Assembly (NCBI RefSeq): GCF_003097355.1
Contig: NZ_PYUI01000001.1
Coordinates: forward strand, 372,001 to 436,000
DNA from: Arthrobacter sp. H-02-3
GTDB taxonomy: Bacteria; Actinomycetota; Actinomycetes; Actinomycetales; Micrococcaceae
DNA: 64,000 nt
Direction of reading: 5' to 3'
Below, in pieces: positions 27,100 to 35,890 of this stretch. A program made the translations under genes and the position numbers. Under the pieces are notes generated by a model. It was given only the letters and a program-made list of their open reading frames with translations, searched no databases and was not told the origin of the DNA. How positions within the stretch are numbered: the stretch's first letter is position 1; every line of letters starts with the position of its first letter.

Positions 27100-28038
27100 T
27101 TACCAGCTGGCTCCGGGGTACTCGCGGGCGAGCACCTGCATTTCGGCGAGGAGGTAGCCGAGGTGTTCGGAGTGCAGGCCGCGGCGGCCTCCGCCGGGGG
27201 CGGGCTGCACGTGGGGGACCTCAAGCTCTGCTTCGGCCAGGACCTCGCCGGTGAGCCGGTCGAAGTCCTCGCGCAGGCTCGACGGCTGCGGCGCGGCGCC
27301 GGCTTCGCTGAGCCGTCCGGTGAGCTCGTCGTCGCGGAACAGCTCATCCACGTAGGGCCAGATGACCTTGAAGCCGTGGATCATCTTCTCGCGGGATTCG
27401 TCCGTACCCTGGGCCAGGCGCAGGACCCACTGGGCACTGTGGTCCCGGTGGTAGTCCACTTCCTTGACCGCCTTGGCGGCGATGCCGGCCAGGGTGGCGT
27501 CGGTGGAGGACGTCAGCCGGCGGTAAAGCTCGAACTGGTAGTAGCTGACCACGAACTGCCGGGCGATCGTGACGGCGAAGTCGCCGTTGGGCTGCTCGAA
27601 GAGCTCCGCGGAGCGGAACTCGTGCTCGCGGCGGAAGTAGGCGAGATCGTCTTCGCTGCGGCCGTCCAGGCCGCCGGCGTAGCTCAGGAAGGACCGGGCG
27701 TGGCCGAGCTGGTCCAGGGCGATGTTGCCCAGCGCGATGTCCTCTTCGAGCTCTGGCGCACGGGAGATCCAGTGGCCCAGGCGCTGGGCCAGGATCAGGG
27801 CGTCGTCGCCCACGCGCAGGGCGAACTCGGCGACGTCGTCGCTCGGCTTCGCGGCGCCGCGGCTCACGGCAAGGGCGATGTCCTCCGGGCGGAGGGCGTT
27901 GCCGGGGGTGATGCGCGTTGCGCTGGCGGCGCCGTCGCCGCTGGCGCCGGCACCGGAGACGCCGACGGAGATGTCGCCGTGGCCGACGGTATCTGTCTCT
28001 GCGGGTGCCGCAGCTGCGGCAGTTTCGGCGGTGCTCAC
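27100..28038 (-). CDS. paaC: Phenylacetyl-CoA epoxidase structural subunit PaaC
   Basis: Non-catalytic ferritin-like partner of PaaA, 312 residues. Helical segments with DQLGHARSFLSYAG and KEVDYHRDHSAQWVLRLAQG are diagnostic. An N-terminal 55-residue Ala/Gly extension is unusually long. The GTG at 28038 overlaps the paaB stop (GTGA), showing coupling. The C-terminus ends AREYPGASW. Confidence 0.92.
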   Translation of the reverse strand: MSTAETAAAAAPAETDTVGHGDISVGVSGAGASGDGAASATRITPGNALRPEDIALAVSRGAAKPSDDVAEFALRVGDDALILAQRLGHWISRAPELEEDIALGNIALDQLGHARSFLSYAGGLDGRSEDDLAYFRREHEFRSAELFEQPNGDFAVTIARQFVVSYYQFELYRRLTSSTDATLAGIAAKAVKEVDYHRDHSAQWVLRLAQGTDESREKMIHGFKVIWPYVDELFRDDELTGRLSEAGAAPQPSSLREDFDRLTGEVLAEAELEVPHVQPAPGGGRRGLHSEHLGYLLAEMQVLAREYPGASW

Positions 28039-28340
28039 AGGTGCTTCACTCCCTCGCTCTTGGTGTAGTACGTGGCGTGGCGGTAGTCCTTGCCCTGCGG
28101 GGACTCAAAGAAGGACCCCTTGGAATCGGGATCGCTGGACGCGATGGCCTCGGCGGGAACCACCCAGATGGACACCCCTTCGTTCCGCCGGGTGTAGAGG
28201 TCACGGGCGTTCCGCAGGGCCATGGCCGCGTCGGGTGCGTGCAGGGATCCTGCGTGGACGTGGGACAGGCCGCGGCTGGAGCGGACGAACACTTCCCAGA
28301 TCGGCCAGACGTTACCTGCGTGAGGTTCGGGGGTGGTCAT
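28035..28340 (-). CDS. paaB: Phenylacetyl-CoA epoxidase subunit PaaB
   Basis: A small 101-residue subunit of the multicomponent epoxidase. The N-terminal [39 protein letters not shown] and [11 protein letters not shown] segments are characteristic. It overlaps paaA and paaC by four bases each (ATGA and GTGA). Confidence 0.93.
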   Translation of the reverse strand: MTTPEPHAGNVWPIWEVFVRSSRGLSHVHAGSLHAPDAAMALRNARDLYTRRNEGVSIWVVPAEAIASSDPDSKGSFFESPQGKDYRHATYYTKSEGVKHL

Positions 28341-29368
28341 GCTGCGGATTCCTTCTCTGCTTGCTTGCGGCTCTGTTTTTCGGCATACGCCGCTGCGGCT
28401 TCGCGCACCCAGGCGCCGTTCTGGTGGGCTTCGCGGCGCCGTTCGAGGCGCTGGGCGTTGCAGGGGCCACGGCCGGCGAGGACTTCGTGGAATTCATCCC
28501 AGTCCAGCGGCCCGTGCTCCCATTTCTTGGTTTCCTCGTTGAAACGGATGTCCTTGTCCGGGAGCGTGAGCCCGAGGACCTTGACCTGCTCCATCATCAT
28601 GCCGACAAAGCGGTTGCGGAGCTCGTCATTGCTGAAACGCTTGATGTTCCAGGCCATGGACTGCTTGGAGTTGGGCGAATCGTCATCCGGCGGGCCGAAC
28701 ATCATCAGGGCCGGGGCGTACCAGCGGTTCACCGCGTCCTGGGCCATCTGCTTCTGTTCGGGGGTGCCGTTAGAGAGTTCCAGCAGGATCTCGAAGCCCT
28801 GGCGCTGGTGGAAGGATTCTTCCTTGCACACGCGCACCATGGCCCGGCCGTAGGGGCCGAAGGACGCGCGGCACAGCGGCACCTGGTTGGCGATCGCGGC
28901 GCCGTCGACCATCCAGCCGATGGCGCCCATGTCGGCCCAGGTGCGGGCCGGGTAGTTGAAGATGGAGGAGTACTTGGCCTTGCCGTCCATCAGGTCCTGC
29001 ATCATCGCATCACGCGGCTGGCCGAGGGTTTCGGCCGCGGAGTAGAGATAGAGGCCGTGGCCTGCCTCGTCCTGGACCTTGGCCATGAGGATGGCCTTGC
29101 GCTTGAGGCTCGGGGCGCGTGAAATCCAGTTGGCCTCGGGCTGCATGCCGATAATCTCCGAGTGCGCGTGCTGCGAGATCTGGCGCAGGAGCGTCTTGCG
29201 GTAGGCCGGCGGCATCCAGTCGCGCGGCTCGATCCGGGAATCCTCCGCCATGACTTTGTCGAAGTATGCCTGGCCCTCGGCGTCGCGCCGGGCCGCGTCC
29301 TCGAGGCTCTGTTCATGCCGTGCCGGCGATGGCTCGGCGGGCACTGACTGCAGGGTCTGCGATGCCAT
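28337..29368 (-). CDS. paaA: Phenylacetyl-CoA epoxidase catalytic subunit PaaA
   Basis: Di-iron monooxygenase subunit forming ring-1,2-epoxyphenylacetyl-CoA, 343 residues. Di-iron ligand motifs appear in [19 protein letters not shown] and [17 protein letters not shown]. The N-terminal acidic/Ala-rich 30 residues precede [20 protein letters not shown]. The start is preceded by AGGAG. It is the first gene of paaABCDE-paaG. A PaaR-type palindrome lies 29-52 bases upstream of the start. Confidence 0.95.
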   Translation of the reverse strand: MASQTLQSVPAEPSPARHEQSLEDAARRDAEGQAYFDKVMAEDSRIEPRDWMPPAYRKTLLRQISQHAHSEIIGMQPEANWISRAPSLKRKAILMAKVQDEAGHGLYLYSAAETLGQPRDAMMQDLMDGKAKYSSIFNYPARTWADMGAIGWMVDGAAIANQVPLCRASFGPYGRAMVRVCKEESFHQRQGFEILLELSNGTPEQKQMAQDAVNRWYAPALMMFGPPDDDSPNSKQSMAWNIKRFSNDELRNRFVGMMMEQVKVLGLTLPDKDIRFNEETKKWEHGPLDWDEFHEVLAGRGPCNAQRLERRREAHQNGAWVREAAAAYAEKQSRKQAEKESAA

Positions 29369-29396
29369 GGTTGCTCCTATGAATTTCCGATAAATA

Positions 29397-29420
29397 ATTA
29401 CCGACCGTTCGTTCAGGATA
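29397..29420. promoter_or_regulatory. Putative PaaR operator upstream of paaA
   Basis: A 24-base site containing ATTACCGACCGTTCGTTC (29397-29414), matching the half-site of the paaZ palindrome (ATTACYGA...). The right half is less perfect. It sits within 60 bases of the paaA ATG and overlaps an A/T-rich TAATTATTTATC that could be the -10 region on the minus strand. Confidence 0.65.
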
Positions 29421-29668
29421 TGCGGAAGGCCGGAGATGCGTCAAGCACCGCAGACCCGGCTGCGGCTCCCCTCGGGCGCGGAAAATAAGCGCACGTCCGG
29501 AGAGGGCCCCGCCCGCGGGTTCGTGCGCAGGCGCGATGTCCGCGGATACAGGGATCGCGCGCAGAGGCCCAGCGCACAGAAGGCCTGCATGCCTCGCCAG
29601 GGCGCGCGGGATCCACGAGGGTTCCACGGGTGACGCATGACGGCGGCAACCGCCTCTCGGCGCGCACC

Positions 29669-29742
29669 GCGCGTACGGCGCCCAACGCGCGTACGGCATG
29701 CCGCGCGTACGGCCCGTCCGGGCCGCTGCCCGCGCGTACGGC
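29669..29742. repeat. Four copies of GCGCGTACGGC
   Basis: The undecamer occurs at 29669-29679, 29687-29697, 29703-29713 and 29732-29742, spaced 18, 16 and 29 bases. The two last copies are flanked by CCGCTGCCC words. The core CGTACG is palindromic. No gene is near. Confidence 0.6.
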
Positions 29743-29860
29743 CGCTGCCCGCGCGGGATCCGGCTATCGCACTGCCGCGCGACGTCCGGCATTCATGGGC
29801 GCCGCCACAGAGAACGACGCCGCCAATCCCCGCCGGCGCGGCGAGGAAGCCGGCGCAAGC

Positions 29861-30208
29861 TTAGGCCGCGAGCCTCCGGGGCCGGGGCGCCGGGGCATTT
29901 TCCGCCGGCGCCAGGATGCTGAGCTGGCATTCGGACTGGAGCGGATCAATGGCGGGCGGGAGGTGATGGGAGGCCGAGCACTCCCGGAGCTGCTCGAGGG
30001 CCGCCGGTTCCACGCGGGCGTGGCTGATATCCAGCACCAGGTGGAGTCCTTCTTTGAGGTGGTTTGCCCTTTTAACCACTACGTACAGGGCTTGGAGGCT
30101 CCTCGCCGTCACATGTCCCTGCGCTGCTACTTCTGCCTGACCGCAATCGAGGTCAAGCCTGACAAGAACCCGGAGTTTGTGGTTCAAACGATTCCCCTGT
30201 TCGTGCAT
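29861..30208 (-). CDS. Small STAS-like protein, hypothetical
   Basis: A 115-residue protein without clear family identity. It has a beta strand/helix pattern like STAS or anti-sigma-antagonist domains (LDCGQAEVAAQGHVTARSL, LHLVLDISHARVEPAALEQL), and ends in a Pro/Arg tail APAPRPRRLAA. No conserved phosphorylatable Ser is placed convincingly. ATG at 30208 has AGG six bases upstream. Base composition is coding-like but evidence is limited to the fold-like pattern, so the gene could be spurious. It is divergent from the LytR-CpsA-Psr genes. Confidence 0.5.
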   Translation of the reverse strand: MHEQGNRLNHKLRVLVRLDLDCGQAEVAAQGHVTARSLQALYVVVKRANHLKEGLHLVLDISHARVEPAALEQLRECSASHHLPPAIDPLQSECQLSILAPAENAPAPRPRRLAA

Positions 30209-30217
30209 TTACTGCCT

Positions 30218-30259
30218 GGCCGCGACGCTGCGACCGCTTTGGCCGCGACGCTGCGACCG
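30218..30259. repeat. 19-bp direct repeat upstream of the STAS-like gene
   Basis: The 19-mer GGCCGCGACGCTGCGACCG occurs at 30218-30236 and again at 30241-30259, a 23-base period, just upstream of the STAS-like ATG. It could be an operator pair or a chance duplication in the leader. Confidence 0.6.
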
Positions 30260-30464
30260 CCCCCCAGCCTAGGCAGGGAGTGTGACGTAGGCAACAGTCC
30301 GCTTCATATCGGGGAAACCGCGCGTTATCTGCGGCTTTGTTGGGCCGAAAGTGTTGATCACCGGCCCCGGTGTACTGTAGTGGGGCCGCCACGGCGCCCG
30401 TCCGGCACCCGGCAATGGTCCAGATGGCTACCGGGTACGAAGCCCGGCCGACATAGAGGAACAC

Positions 30465-31523
30465 ATGACAGACCCCTTCGAAACCGCAGACCACATCCCC
30501 GGGCCCGGGTCCCGCGAGCGGCGCCCCGCACGGAAACGCCGGGGCCGCACGGTGCTGATCGCCGTCGCCGTGGTGGTGGCGCTCGTCGCGGTCGTGGCCG
30601 GCGGCTACCTCTTCAACCTCGCCCGCACCTTCGACTCGGGCACCAGCAAGATTGACCAGGCCTTCCCGGACGAGTCCACGCGCCCGCAGAAGACGGGCAC
30701 GGCGATGAACATCCTGGTGATGGGCAGCGACAGCCGCGGCGCCACCGAGTCAGATGCCGGCGGCGGCACGCCCACGAACCAGCGCGCGGACACGCTGATG
30801 CTCATGCACATCCCGGCGGACCGCAAGAACATCTACACGATGTCCATCATGCGCGACCTCTGGGTCAACATCCCCGGGCACGGCGAGGCGAAGATCAACT
30901 CCGCGCTGGCCCTGGGCGGCACGCCCCTGATGGTGCAGACCGTCGAGTCGATTTTCCAGCAGCGCATCGATCACGTCGCGATGATCGACTTTGAGGGCTT
31001 CAAGGGCCTCACCGACGCGCTGGGCGGGGTGACCGTGAACATCAAGGTGCCGTTCAGCTCCACCGCGCTTCCGGGCCAGTCTTTCGCCCCGGGCCAGCAC
31101 ACCTTCAACGGAACCGAAGCTTTGGCGTTCGTGCGCGAACGCCACGCCTACGCTGACGGCGACTACCAGCGCGTCCGCAACCAGCAGGAGTTCCTGCGGG
31201 CCATCATCAAGAAGTCGATTGCCGGCCAGACGCTGAGCAACCCGATCACGATCAACAACATGGTGGGCGCCGTCTCGCCGTTCGTCACCGTGGACAAGTC
31301 CCTGGATTCAGGAGCCGTGGCGGGTCTGGCCCTTGAACTCAAGGACATTCGGGCGCAGAATGCCGTCATGTTCACGCTCCCGACCGGCGGCATCGGAACA
31401 TCCTCCGACGGCCAGTCGATCGTCGTGACCGACCCGAACGCGATCCAGGCCATCTCCGGCGCGATGGCCTCGGACACCTTGGGCGATTACGTCGCGGCGA
31501 ACAAGTTCGAGAACGGCAACTGA
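30465..31523 (+). CDS. LytR-CpsA-Psr family protein, first copy
   Basis: Membrane-anchored glycopolymer phosphotransferase that attaches wall polymers to peptidoglycan, 352 residues. A basic N-terminus (RKRRGRTVLIAVAVV) leads into one TM helix. The LCP domain shows VMGSDSRG, RADTLMLMHIPADRKN, SIMRDLWVNIPGHGEAKINS and FVRERHAYADGDYQRVRNQQ, with the Asp and Arg residues of the active site. It is followed 75 bases on by a close paralogue on the same strand. The ATG at 30465 follows an AGAGGAACAC context. Confidence 0.92.
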   Translation: MTDPFETADHIPGPGSRERRPARKRRGRTVLIAVAVVVALVAVVAGGYLFNLARTFDSGTSKIDQAFPDESTRPQKTGTAMNILVMGSDSRGATESDAGGGTPTNQRADTLMLMHIPADRKNIYTMSIMRDLWVNIPGHGEAKINSALALGGTPLMVQTVESIFQQRIDHVAMIDFEGFKGLTDALGGVTVNIKVPFSSTALPGQSFAPGQHTFNGTEALAFVRERHAYADGDYQRVRNQQEFLRAIIKKSIAGQTLSNPITINNMVGAVSPFVTVDKSLDSGAVAGLALELKDIRAQNAVMFTLPTGGIGTSSDGQSIVVTDPNAIQAISGAMASDTLGDYVAANKFENGN

Positions 31524-31598
31524 TTCCCGCCACCTGATCCGGGGCGGCGGGCCCTTGGGCCCATGGTCGGCGGCGGGCGGCAATGGTAGCGTCCGCTC

Positions 31599-32684
31599 AT
31601 GGGGAGCGCTCAGGAGCCGGCAGCCGAGGCTTCCGCGGCGTCCCCGCCGCCTCCGCCGTCTCCCAAGGCCGGAACCGGCCGACGTCGGCTAGTGCTGCTT
31701 CTGGGCGTGCTGCTCGTGCTCGCCGTCGCTGCCTCGGCCGCGGTGTTCGTTCTCACCCGTTCCCGGCCGGGGCCGTCGGGAGCCACGGCGCCGGCCGCCA
31801 GCCCGGCTGCCGTGCCATCGGCGCCGCCCAGTCCTACGCCCACGCCGGAACCACCCGCCGCCGCCCTTAACATCCTGCTGATCGGAAGCGACAGCCGGGT
31901 CAATGCGCGGGCGGCGGCGGCCGCCGGCAGCACCTCCGACCAGCGCGGGGATGCCCTCATTTTCATCCACCTTCCGGCGGACCGGCAGAGCATCTACGGC
32001 TTCTCGATCATGCGCGATCTCTGGGTCGACATCCCCGGCCACGGCGAGGCGAAGGTGAACGCCGCACTTGAACTGGGCGGGCTGCCCCTGATGACCCGGA
32101 CGGTAGAGGCGCTCCTTGGTGCGCACATCGACCACACGGTCATGCTTGATTTCCAGGGGTTCGCGGCCCTGACAGACGCGCTCGGCGGTGTCGACGTCGA
32201 CATCAAGCAGCCGTTCACCGGCACCGTGGATGACAAAGTGCGTTTTCCGGCGGGCGTGAACCGGCTCAACGGACTGCAGGCCCTGGCTTTTGTCCGCGAG
32301 CGCCATGCCTTCCCTGACGGCGACTACCAGCGGGTGCGGAACCAGCAGACGTTCCTGAAGGCCGTGATGGCCAAGATGGCCTCCGACGGCGGCCTGGCGG
32401 ACCGCGATACCGTCCGGAAACTCGTCACGACGGTGCTGCCGCATGTGACCCTGGATGCGAGCTTCACCCCGGCGTCGCTGGAGGAGCTCGCCTTCAGCCT
32501 CCGCAAAACGGCGCCCGGGCGTGGCGTGTTCTTCACGCTCCCGACCTCCGGCACCGGGACCAGCCGGGACGGCCAGTCGATTGTCCTGCAGGACCGTGCC
32601 GCGACCGCCGCGCTCTCCGCCGCGCTGGACTCGGGAACGCTCGCCCGCTACGTGGCGGCCAACAATCTGCAGAACGGCAACTGA
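31599..32684 (+). CDS. LytR-CpsA-Psr family protein, second copy
   Basis: A 361-residue paralogue of the preceding gene with the same architecture: Ala/Ser/Pro N-terminus, one TM helix (about 28-50), a Pro-rich linker and an LCP domain (LLIGSDSRVNARA, QRGDALIFIHLPADRQS, SIMRDLWVDIPGHGEAKVNA, FVRERHAFPDGDYQRVRNQQ). Both copies end with a near-identical RYVAANNLQNGN/YVAANKFENGN tail, so they arose by tandem duplication. The start lacks a strong ribosome-binding site. Confidence 0.9.
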   Translation: MGSAQEPAAEASAASPPPPPSPKAGTGRRRLVLLLGVLLVLAVAASAAVFVLTRSRPGPSGATAPAASPAAVPSAPPSPTPTPEPPAAALNILLIGSDSRVNARAAAAAGSTSDQRGDALIFIHLPADRQSIYGFSIMRDLWVDIPGHGEAKVNAALELGGLPLMTRTVEALLGAHIDHTVMLDFQGFAALTDALGGVDVDIKQPFTGTVDDKVRFPAGVNRLNGLQALAFVRERHAFPDGDYQRVRNQQTFLKAVMAKMASDGGLADRDTVRKLVTTVLPHVTLDASFTPASLEELAFSLRKTAPGRGVFFTLPTSGTGTSRDGQSIVLQDRAATAALSAALDSGTLARYVAANNLQNGN

Positions 32685-32711
32685 AGCGCCGCTCTTCGGT
32701 ACATTGGGTCC

Positions 32712-34928
32712 ATGACCCAGACACCCGTCCAGCCGTCCCCGCAGCCTCCTGTCGCCCGGAAAGTCCCCTCGGTGCGCACCCACCACGGCGACTCCTTCGA
32801 GGACAACTACGAGTGGCTCCGGGACAAGGAATCCGCAGAGGTCGTGGACCTGCTCAAGGCGGAGAACGCCTACCAGGAGGCGGTGACCGCGCACCAGGAG
32901 CCGCTCCGCGAGGCCATCTTCCAGGAAATCAAGGGCCGCACCCAGGAAACAGACCTCTCCGTCCCCAACCGCAAGGATGGCTGGTGGTACTACACCCGAT
33001 CGGTCGAAGGCAAGGAGTACGGCATCCACTGCCGCGTGCGCGGCCAGGACACCGGGGACCGCGTCGCGGACTGGACTCCGCCGGCGGTCGAGGCAGGCGT
33101 CGTGATTCCCGGCGAGGAGGTCCTCCTCGACGGCAACATCGAGGCGGAGGGCAAGCCGTTCTTCGCCGTGGGCGGGGCCGCAACGACCATCGACGGCACC
33201 CTCTACGCCTATGCCGTGGACAACGCCGGCGACGAGCGTTTCACGCTGCGCATCAAGGACCTCCGCACCGGCGAGCTGCTGCCGGACGTGATCGAGAACG
33301 TCTTTTACGGCATCTCCTTCTCCCCCGACGGCAGCCGGATCTTCTACACCGTGGTGGACGACTCCTGGCGGCCGTACCAGGTCAAGTCCCACGTGCTCGG
33401 CACCCCCGTCAGCGAGGACGAGGTCATCTATCAGGAGGACGACGTCGCCATGTGGCTCGGCTTCGAGCTCTCCGCCGACCGGCGCCACTTGGTGCTGAGC
33501 ATCGGTTGCTCCGAGTTCAGCGAAACCCGCCTGCTGCGCTTTGATGACCCCGACGCCGGACTCCGCACCGTGATCTCCCGCGACGAGCGCATCCTGTACG
33601 AGGCCGAGCCGTTCCTGCTGGCCGACACCTCCGGCCGCGGCCAGGAAAGGATCCTGCTCACCCACAACAAGGACGCCATCAATTCCATGGTGTCGCTCGT
33701 GGACCCGGCCGAGCTCGCGAAGCCGCTCGCCGAGCAGCACTGGAGCACCGTCGTCGCGCATTCCGAGCAGGTCCGGGTCAACGGCGCCGGCGTGACGTCG
33801 ACCCACGTGGTGGTCTCGATCCGTAAGGACACGATTGAACGGGTCCAGGTCCTGCCCTTGGCCGGACTGGGCACCCCGGAGCAGGGCGCCGCGGTGGAGC
33901 CGGCCTTCGACGAGGAGCTGTATACGGCCGGCGTCGCGGGCTCCGACTACGAGGCCCCCGTGATCCGGATGGGCTATACCTCGTACTTCACCCCGTCCCG
34001 GGTCTACGACTTCGTGCTGCCGACCCCGGAGCGCCCGGGCGGTGAACTCCTGCTGCGCAAGGAGAGCCCGGTACTGGGCGGCTACTCGCCGTCCGACTAC
34101 GTCGCCACCCGGGAATGGGCCACGGCCGACGACGGGACCCGCGTCCCGCTCTCGGTCCTCCGGCACGCCTCGGTCCGGCAGGATTCGACGGCGCCCGGCC
34201 TCGTGTACGGCTACGGCTCCTACGAGATGAGCATGGATCCGGGCTTCGGGATCCCCCGGCTGTCCCTGCTGGACCGGGGCATCGTGTTCGTGATCGCGCA
34301 CATCCGCGGCGGCGGCGAGCTGGGCCGGCACTGGTACGACGACGGCAAGAAGCTGCGCAAGAAGAACACGTTCACCGATTTCATCGCCGCGACGGACTGG
34401 CTCGCCGGATCCGGCTGGGTGGACCCGGCCCGGATCGCCGCGATGGGGGGCTCCGCGGGCGGCCTGCTGATGGGCGCCGTCGCCAACCTGGCACCGGAAA
34501 AGTACGCCGCCATCGTGGCGGCCGTTCCGTTCGTGGACGCGCTGACCACCATCCTGGACCCCGAACTGCCGCTCTCGGCGCTGGAGTGGGAGGAATGGGG
34601 CAACCCGATCACCGACCCGGAGGTGTACGCGTACATGAAGTCGTACACGCCGTACGAGAACGTCAGGGCCGTGGCCTACCCGAAGATCGCCGCGGTCACT
34701 TCGTTTAATGACACGCGGGTACTTTACGTGGAGCCCGCCAAATGGGTGCAGCGGCTGCGCGAAGTGAACACCGGCAGCGAGCCGATTGTCATGAAGATCG
34801 AGATGGAAGGCGGCCACGGGGGCGCCTCGGGCCGGTACGTGCAGTGGCGCGAGCGGGCCTGGGACTACGCGTTCGTGGCCGATTCCCTCGGCGCCACCGA
34901 GCTGCTGCCGGGGGCCGGGCTGAAGTAG
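32712..34928 (+). CDS. ptrB: S9 family serine peptidase (oligopeptidase B-like)
   Basis: A 738-residue cytoplasmic prolyl oligopeptidase-family enzyme. A seven-bladed beta-propeller covers roughly residues 75-440 and a C-terminal alpha/beta hydrolase domain follows. The triad is Ser581 (GGSAGGLLMG), Asp667 (FNDTRV) and His702 (GGHGGASGRY). YGSYEMSMDPGFGIPRLSLL and the RGGGELGRHWYDDGKKLRKK segment are typical of oligopeptidase B, which cuts after basic residues. The start is 27 bases after the second LCP gene, and a strong hairpin follows the stop. Confidence 0.92.
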   Translation: MTQTPVQPSPQPPVARKVPSVRTHHGDSFEDNYEWLRDKESAEVVDLLKAENAYQEAVTAHQEPLREAIFQEIKGRTQETDLSVPNRKDGWWYYTRSVEGKEYGIHCRVRGQDTGDRVADWTPPAVEAGVVIPGEEVLLDGNIEAEGKPFFAVGGAATTIDGTLYAYAVDNAGDERFTLRIKDLRTGELLPDVIENVFYGISFSPDGSRIFYTVVDDSWRPYQVKSHVLGTPVSEDEVIYQEDDVAMWLGFELSADRRHLVLSIGCSEFSETRLLRFDDPDAGLRTVISRDERILYEAEPFLLADTSGRGQERILLTHNKDAINSMVSLVDPAELAKPLAEQHWSTVVAHSEQVRVNGAGVTSTHVVVSIRKDTIERVQVLPLAGLGTPEQGAAVEPAFDEELYTAGVAGSDYEAPVIRMGYTSYFTPSRVYDFVLPTPERPGGELLLRKESPVLGGYSPSDYVATREWATADDGTRVPLSVLRHASVRQDSTAPGLVYGYGSYEMSMDPGFGIPRLSLLDRGIVFVIAHIRGGGELGRHWYDDGKKLRKKNTFTDFIAATDWLAGSGWVDPARIAAMGGSAGGLLMGAVANLAPEKYAAIVAAVPFVDALTTILDPELPLSALEWEEWGNPITDPEVYAYMKSYTPYENVRAVAYPKIAAVTSFNDTRVLYVEPAKWVQRLREVNTGSEPIVMKIEMEGGHGGASGRYVQWRERAWDYAFVADSLGATELLPGAGLK

Positions 34929-34941
34929 ATCCCCCACCCCC

Positions 34942-35001
34942 ATCGGTTGCTCCGCAGGCGCCCTTTTGGGGGCCCATTAGGGCAGTTGCGGAGCAACCGA
35001 T
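34942..35001. terminator. Long-arm hairpin after the S9 peptidase gene
   Basis: A perfect 15-bp inverted repeat (ATCGGTTGCTCCGCA at 34942-34956, complement at 34987-35001) encloses a 30-base G/C-rich loop. It begins 14 bases after the TAG. Similar words recur at the 62.26-62.32 kb hairpin. Confidence 0.6.
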
Positions 35002-35012
35002 CGGGTTGCCTG

Positions 35013-35040
35013 TTGCCTAATTGGTAATCATGCTTACTAT
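35013..35040 (+). promoter_or_regulatory. Candidate promoter for the GG-leader/M50 operon
   Basis: TTGCCT (35013-35018) and TACTAT (35035-35040), separated by 16 bases, fit a housekeeping promoter. The TGCTTACTA word overlapping the -10 is the reverse complement of TAGTAAGCA found upstream of the CsbD gene. Confidence 0.4.
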
Positions 35041-35139
35041 TTACTGGCATGATGGGCACTTCGACGTGGAACCCGGCCGCTGGGGGCGGGGCGTCGCAGA
35101 GCTTTGACCGGGCACAGGGTGCCGGAGATGGAGTTTATT

Positions 35140-35883
35140 GTGAGCGTTGAGCAGGGAATGACCCCGTTGACTGATGATGAGCTGATGGCGCAGGGCGGCA
35201 CGGCCCTTCCGGACAAGGAAGTTGCGTCCGTCCTGGACCTGAACGCCGACCTCAACTTGGGCATCAGCGCCGCGGCGCCGATCGACCTCGGCGTCGCAGC
35301 CAACGCCAACGTTGCCGCCCCGATCGACGCCGGCGCCTCGGCCAACGTTCTCTCCGTCGGGTCCGAATCGCAGGCGCTGGCCGATCAGGGCACCCTCATC
35401 AACCAGGGCATCACGGGCGATGCCACGGCGCATTCCGTGCAGGACAGCGGCATCGACCAGGGCACGGGCACCGCCACCGAGCCTGCCTCCACCGACTCGG
35501 CCCCGGCCCCGACCCCAGTCACGGATCCGACCACGGACCTGGGCGGCACAGACTTGGGCGGCACGGCCCCGGACCTGGGCGGCGCGCTGCCGACGGATGT
35601 CGCCGGTGCCGCCGGTGCTGCTGGGGCCGCTGGTGCCCTGAACGGCAACCTGCTCAATGTCGACGTGAACCTGGACGCCAATGCCGGCATCGCAGCGCCC
35701 ATCAACGGGGCCGTGGCCGCCAACGCCAACGTGGCAGCGCCGATCGACGCGGCCGTCGGCGCCAACATCGGCTCGATCGACAGCAACGCGTACGCAGTTG
35801 CCCACCAGGACGCCATCATCAACCAGGACATCCACGGCGATGCCACGTCCTCGGCCGATCAGCAGTCCACTCTGAAGCAGTAG
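35140..35883 (+). CDS. Duplicated-repeat protein with GG leader-like N-terminus
   Basis: A 247-residue protein of unknown function. GTG at 35140 is chosen because GGAG lies six bases upstream; ATG at 35128 is possible. The N-terminus MSVEQGMTPLTDDELMAQGG resembles a double-glycine leader (E14-L15, G19-G20), though the spacing from EL to GG is one residue short of the usual ELxxxxGG. After it come two copies of a roughly 75-residue unit: AANANVAAPIDAGASANV near residue 53 and AANANVAAPIDAAVGANI near 193, each followed by a block ending INQGITGDATA or INQDIHGDATS. A Pro/Thr linker with DLGGTDLGG repeats lies between. There is no signal peptide or TM helix, and no Cys. It probably shares an operon with the next gene (seven-base gap). 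Confidence 0.75.
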   Translation: MSVEQGMTPLTDDELMAQGGTALPDKEVASVLDLNADLNLGISAAAPIDLGVAANANVAAPIDAGASANVLSVGSESQALADQGTLINQGITGDATAHSVQDSGIDQGTGTATEPASTDSAPAPTPVTDPTTDLGGTDLGGTAPDLGGALPTDVAGAAGAAGAAGALNGNLLNVDVNLDANAGIAAPINGAVAANANVAAPIDAAVGANIGSIDSNAYAVAHQDAIINQDIHGDATSSADQQSTLKQ

Positions 35884-35890
35884 CACCTCG

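Larger units (their letters stand above)
29369..29860. other. Gene-free stretch upstream of paaA
   Basis: No gene is supported in this roughly 490-base gap. It holds the PaaR-like operator at 29397 and four copies of GCGCGTACGGC at 29669, 29687, 29703 and 29732. The open frames here are Arg/Pro/Ala-rich and lack any family signal. Confidence 0.5.

Noticed and set aside
29313..29792. Minus-strand open frames over the GCGCGTACGGC repeats
   Set aside because: Products are Arg/Pro/Tyr repeats with no family match and no ribosome-binding site; they reflect the DNA repeats.
31689..34943. Very long open frame (1084 codons) on the minus strand opposite the LCP and S9 genes
   Set aside because: It is antisense to two well-supported genes, has His/Arg/Gly/Asp-rich composition with no family motif, and is the usual artefact of high-GC third-position bias.
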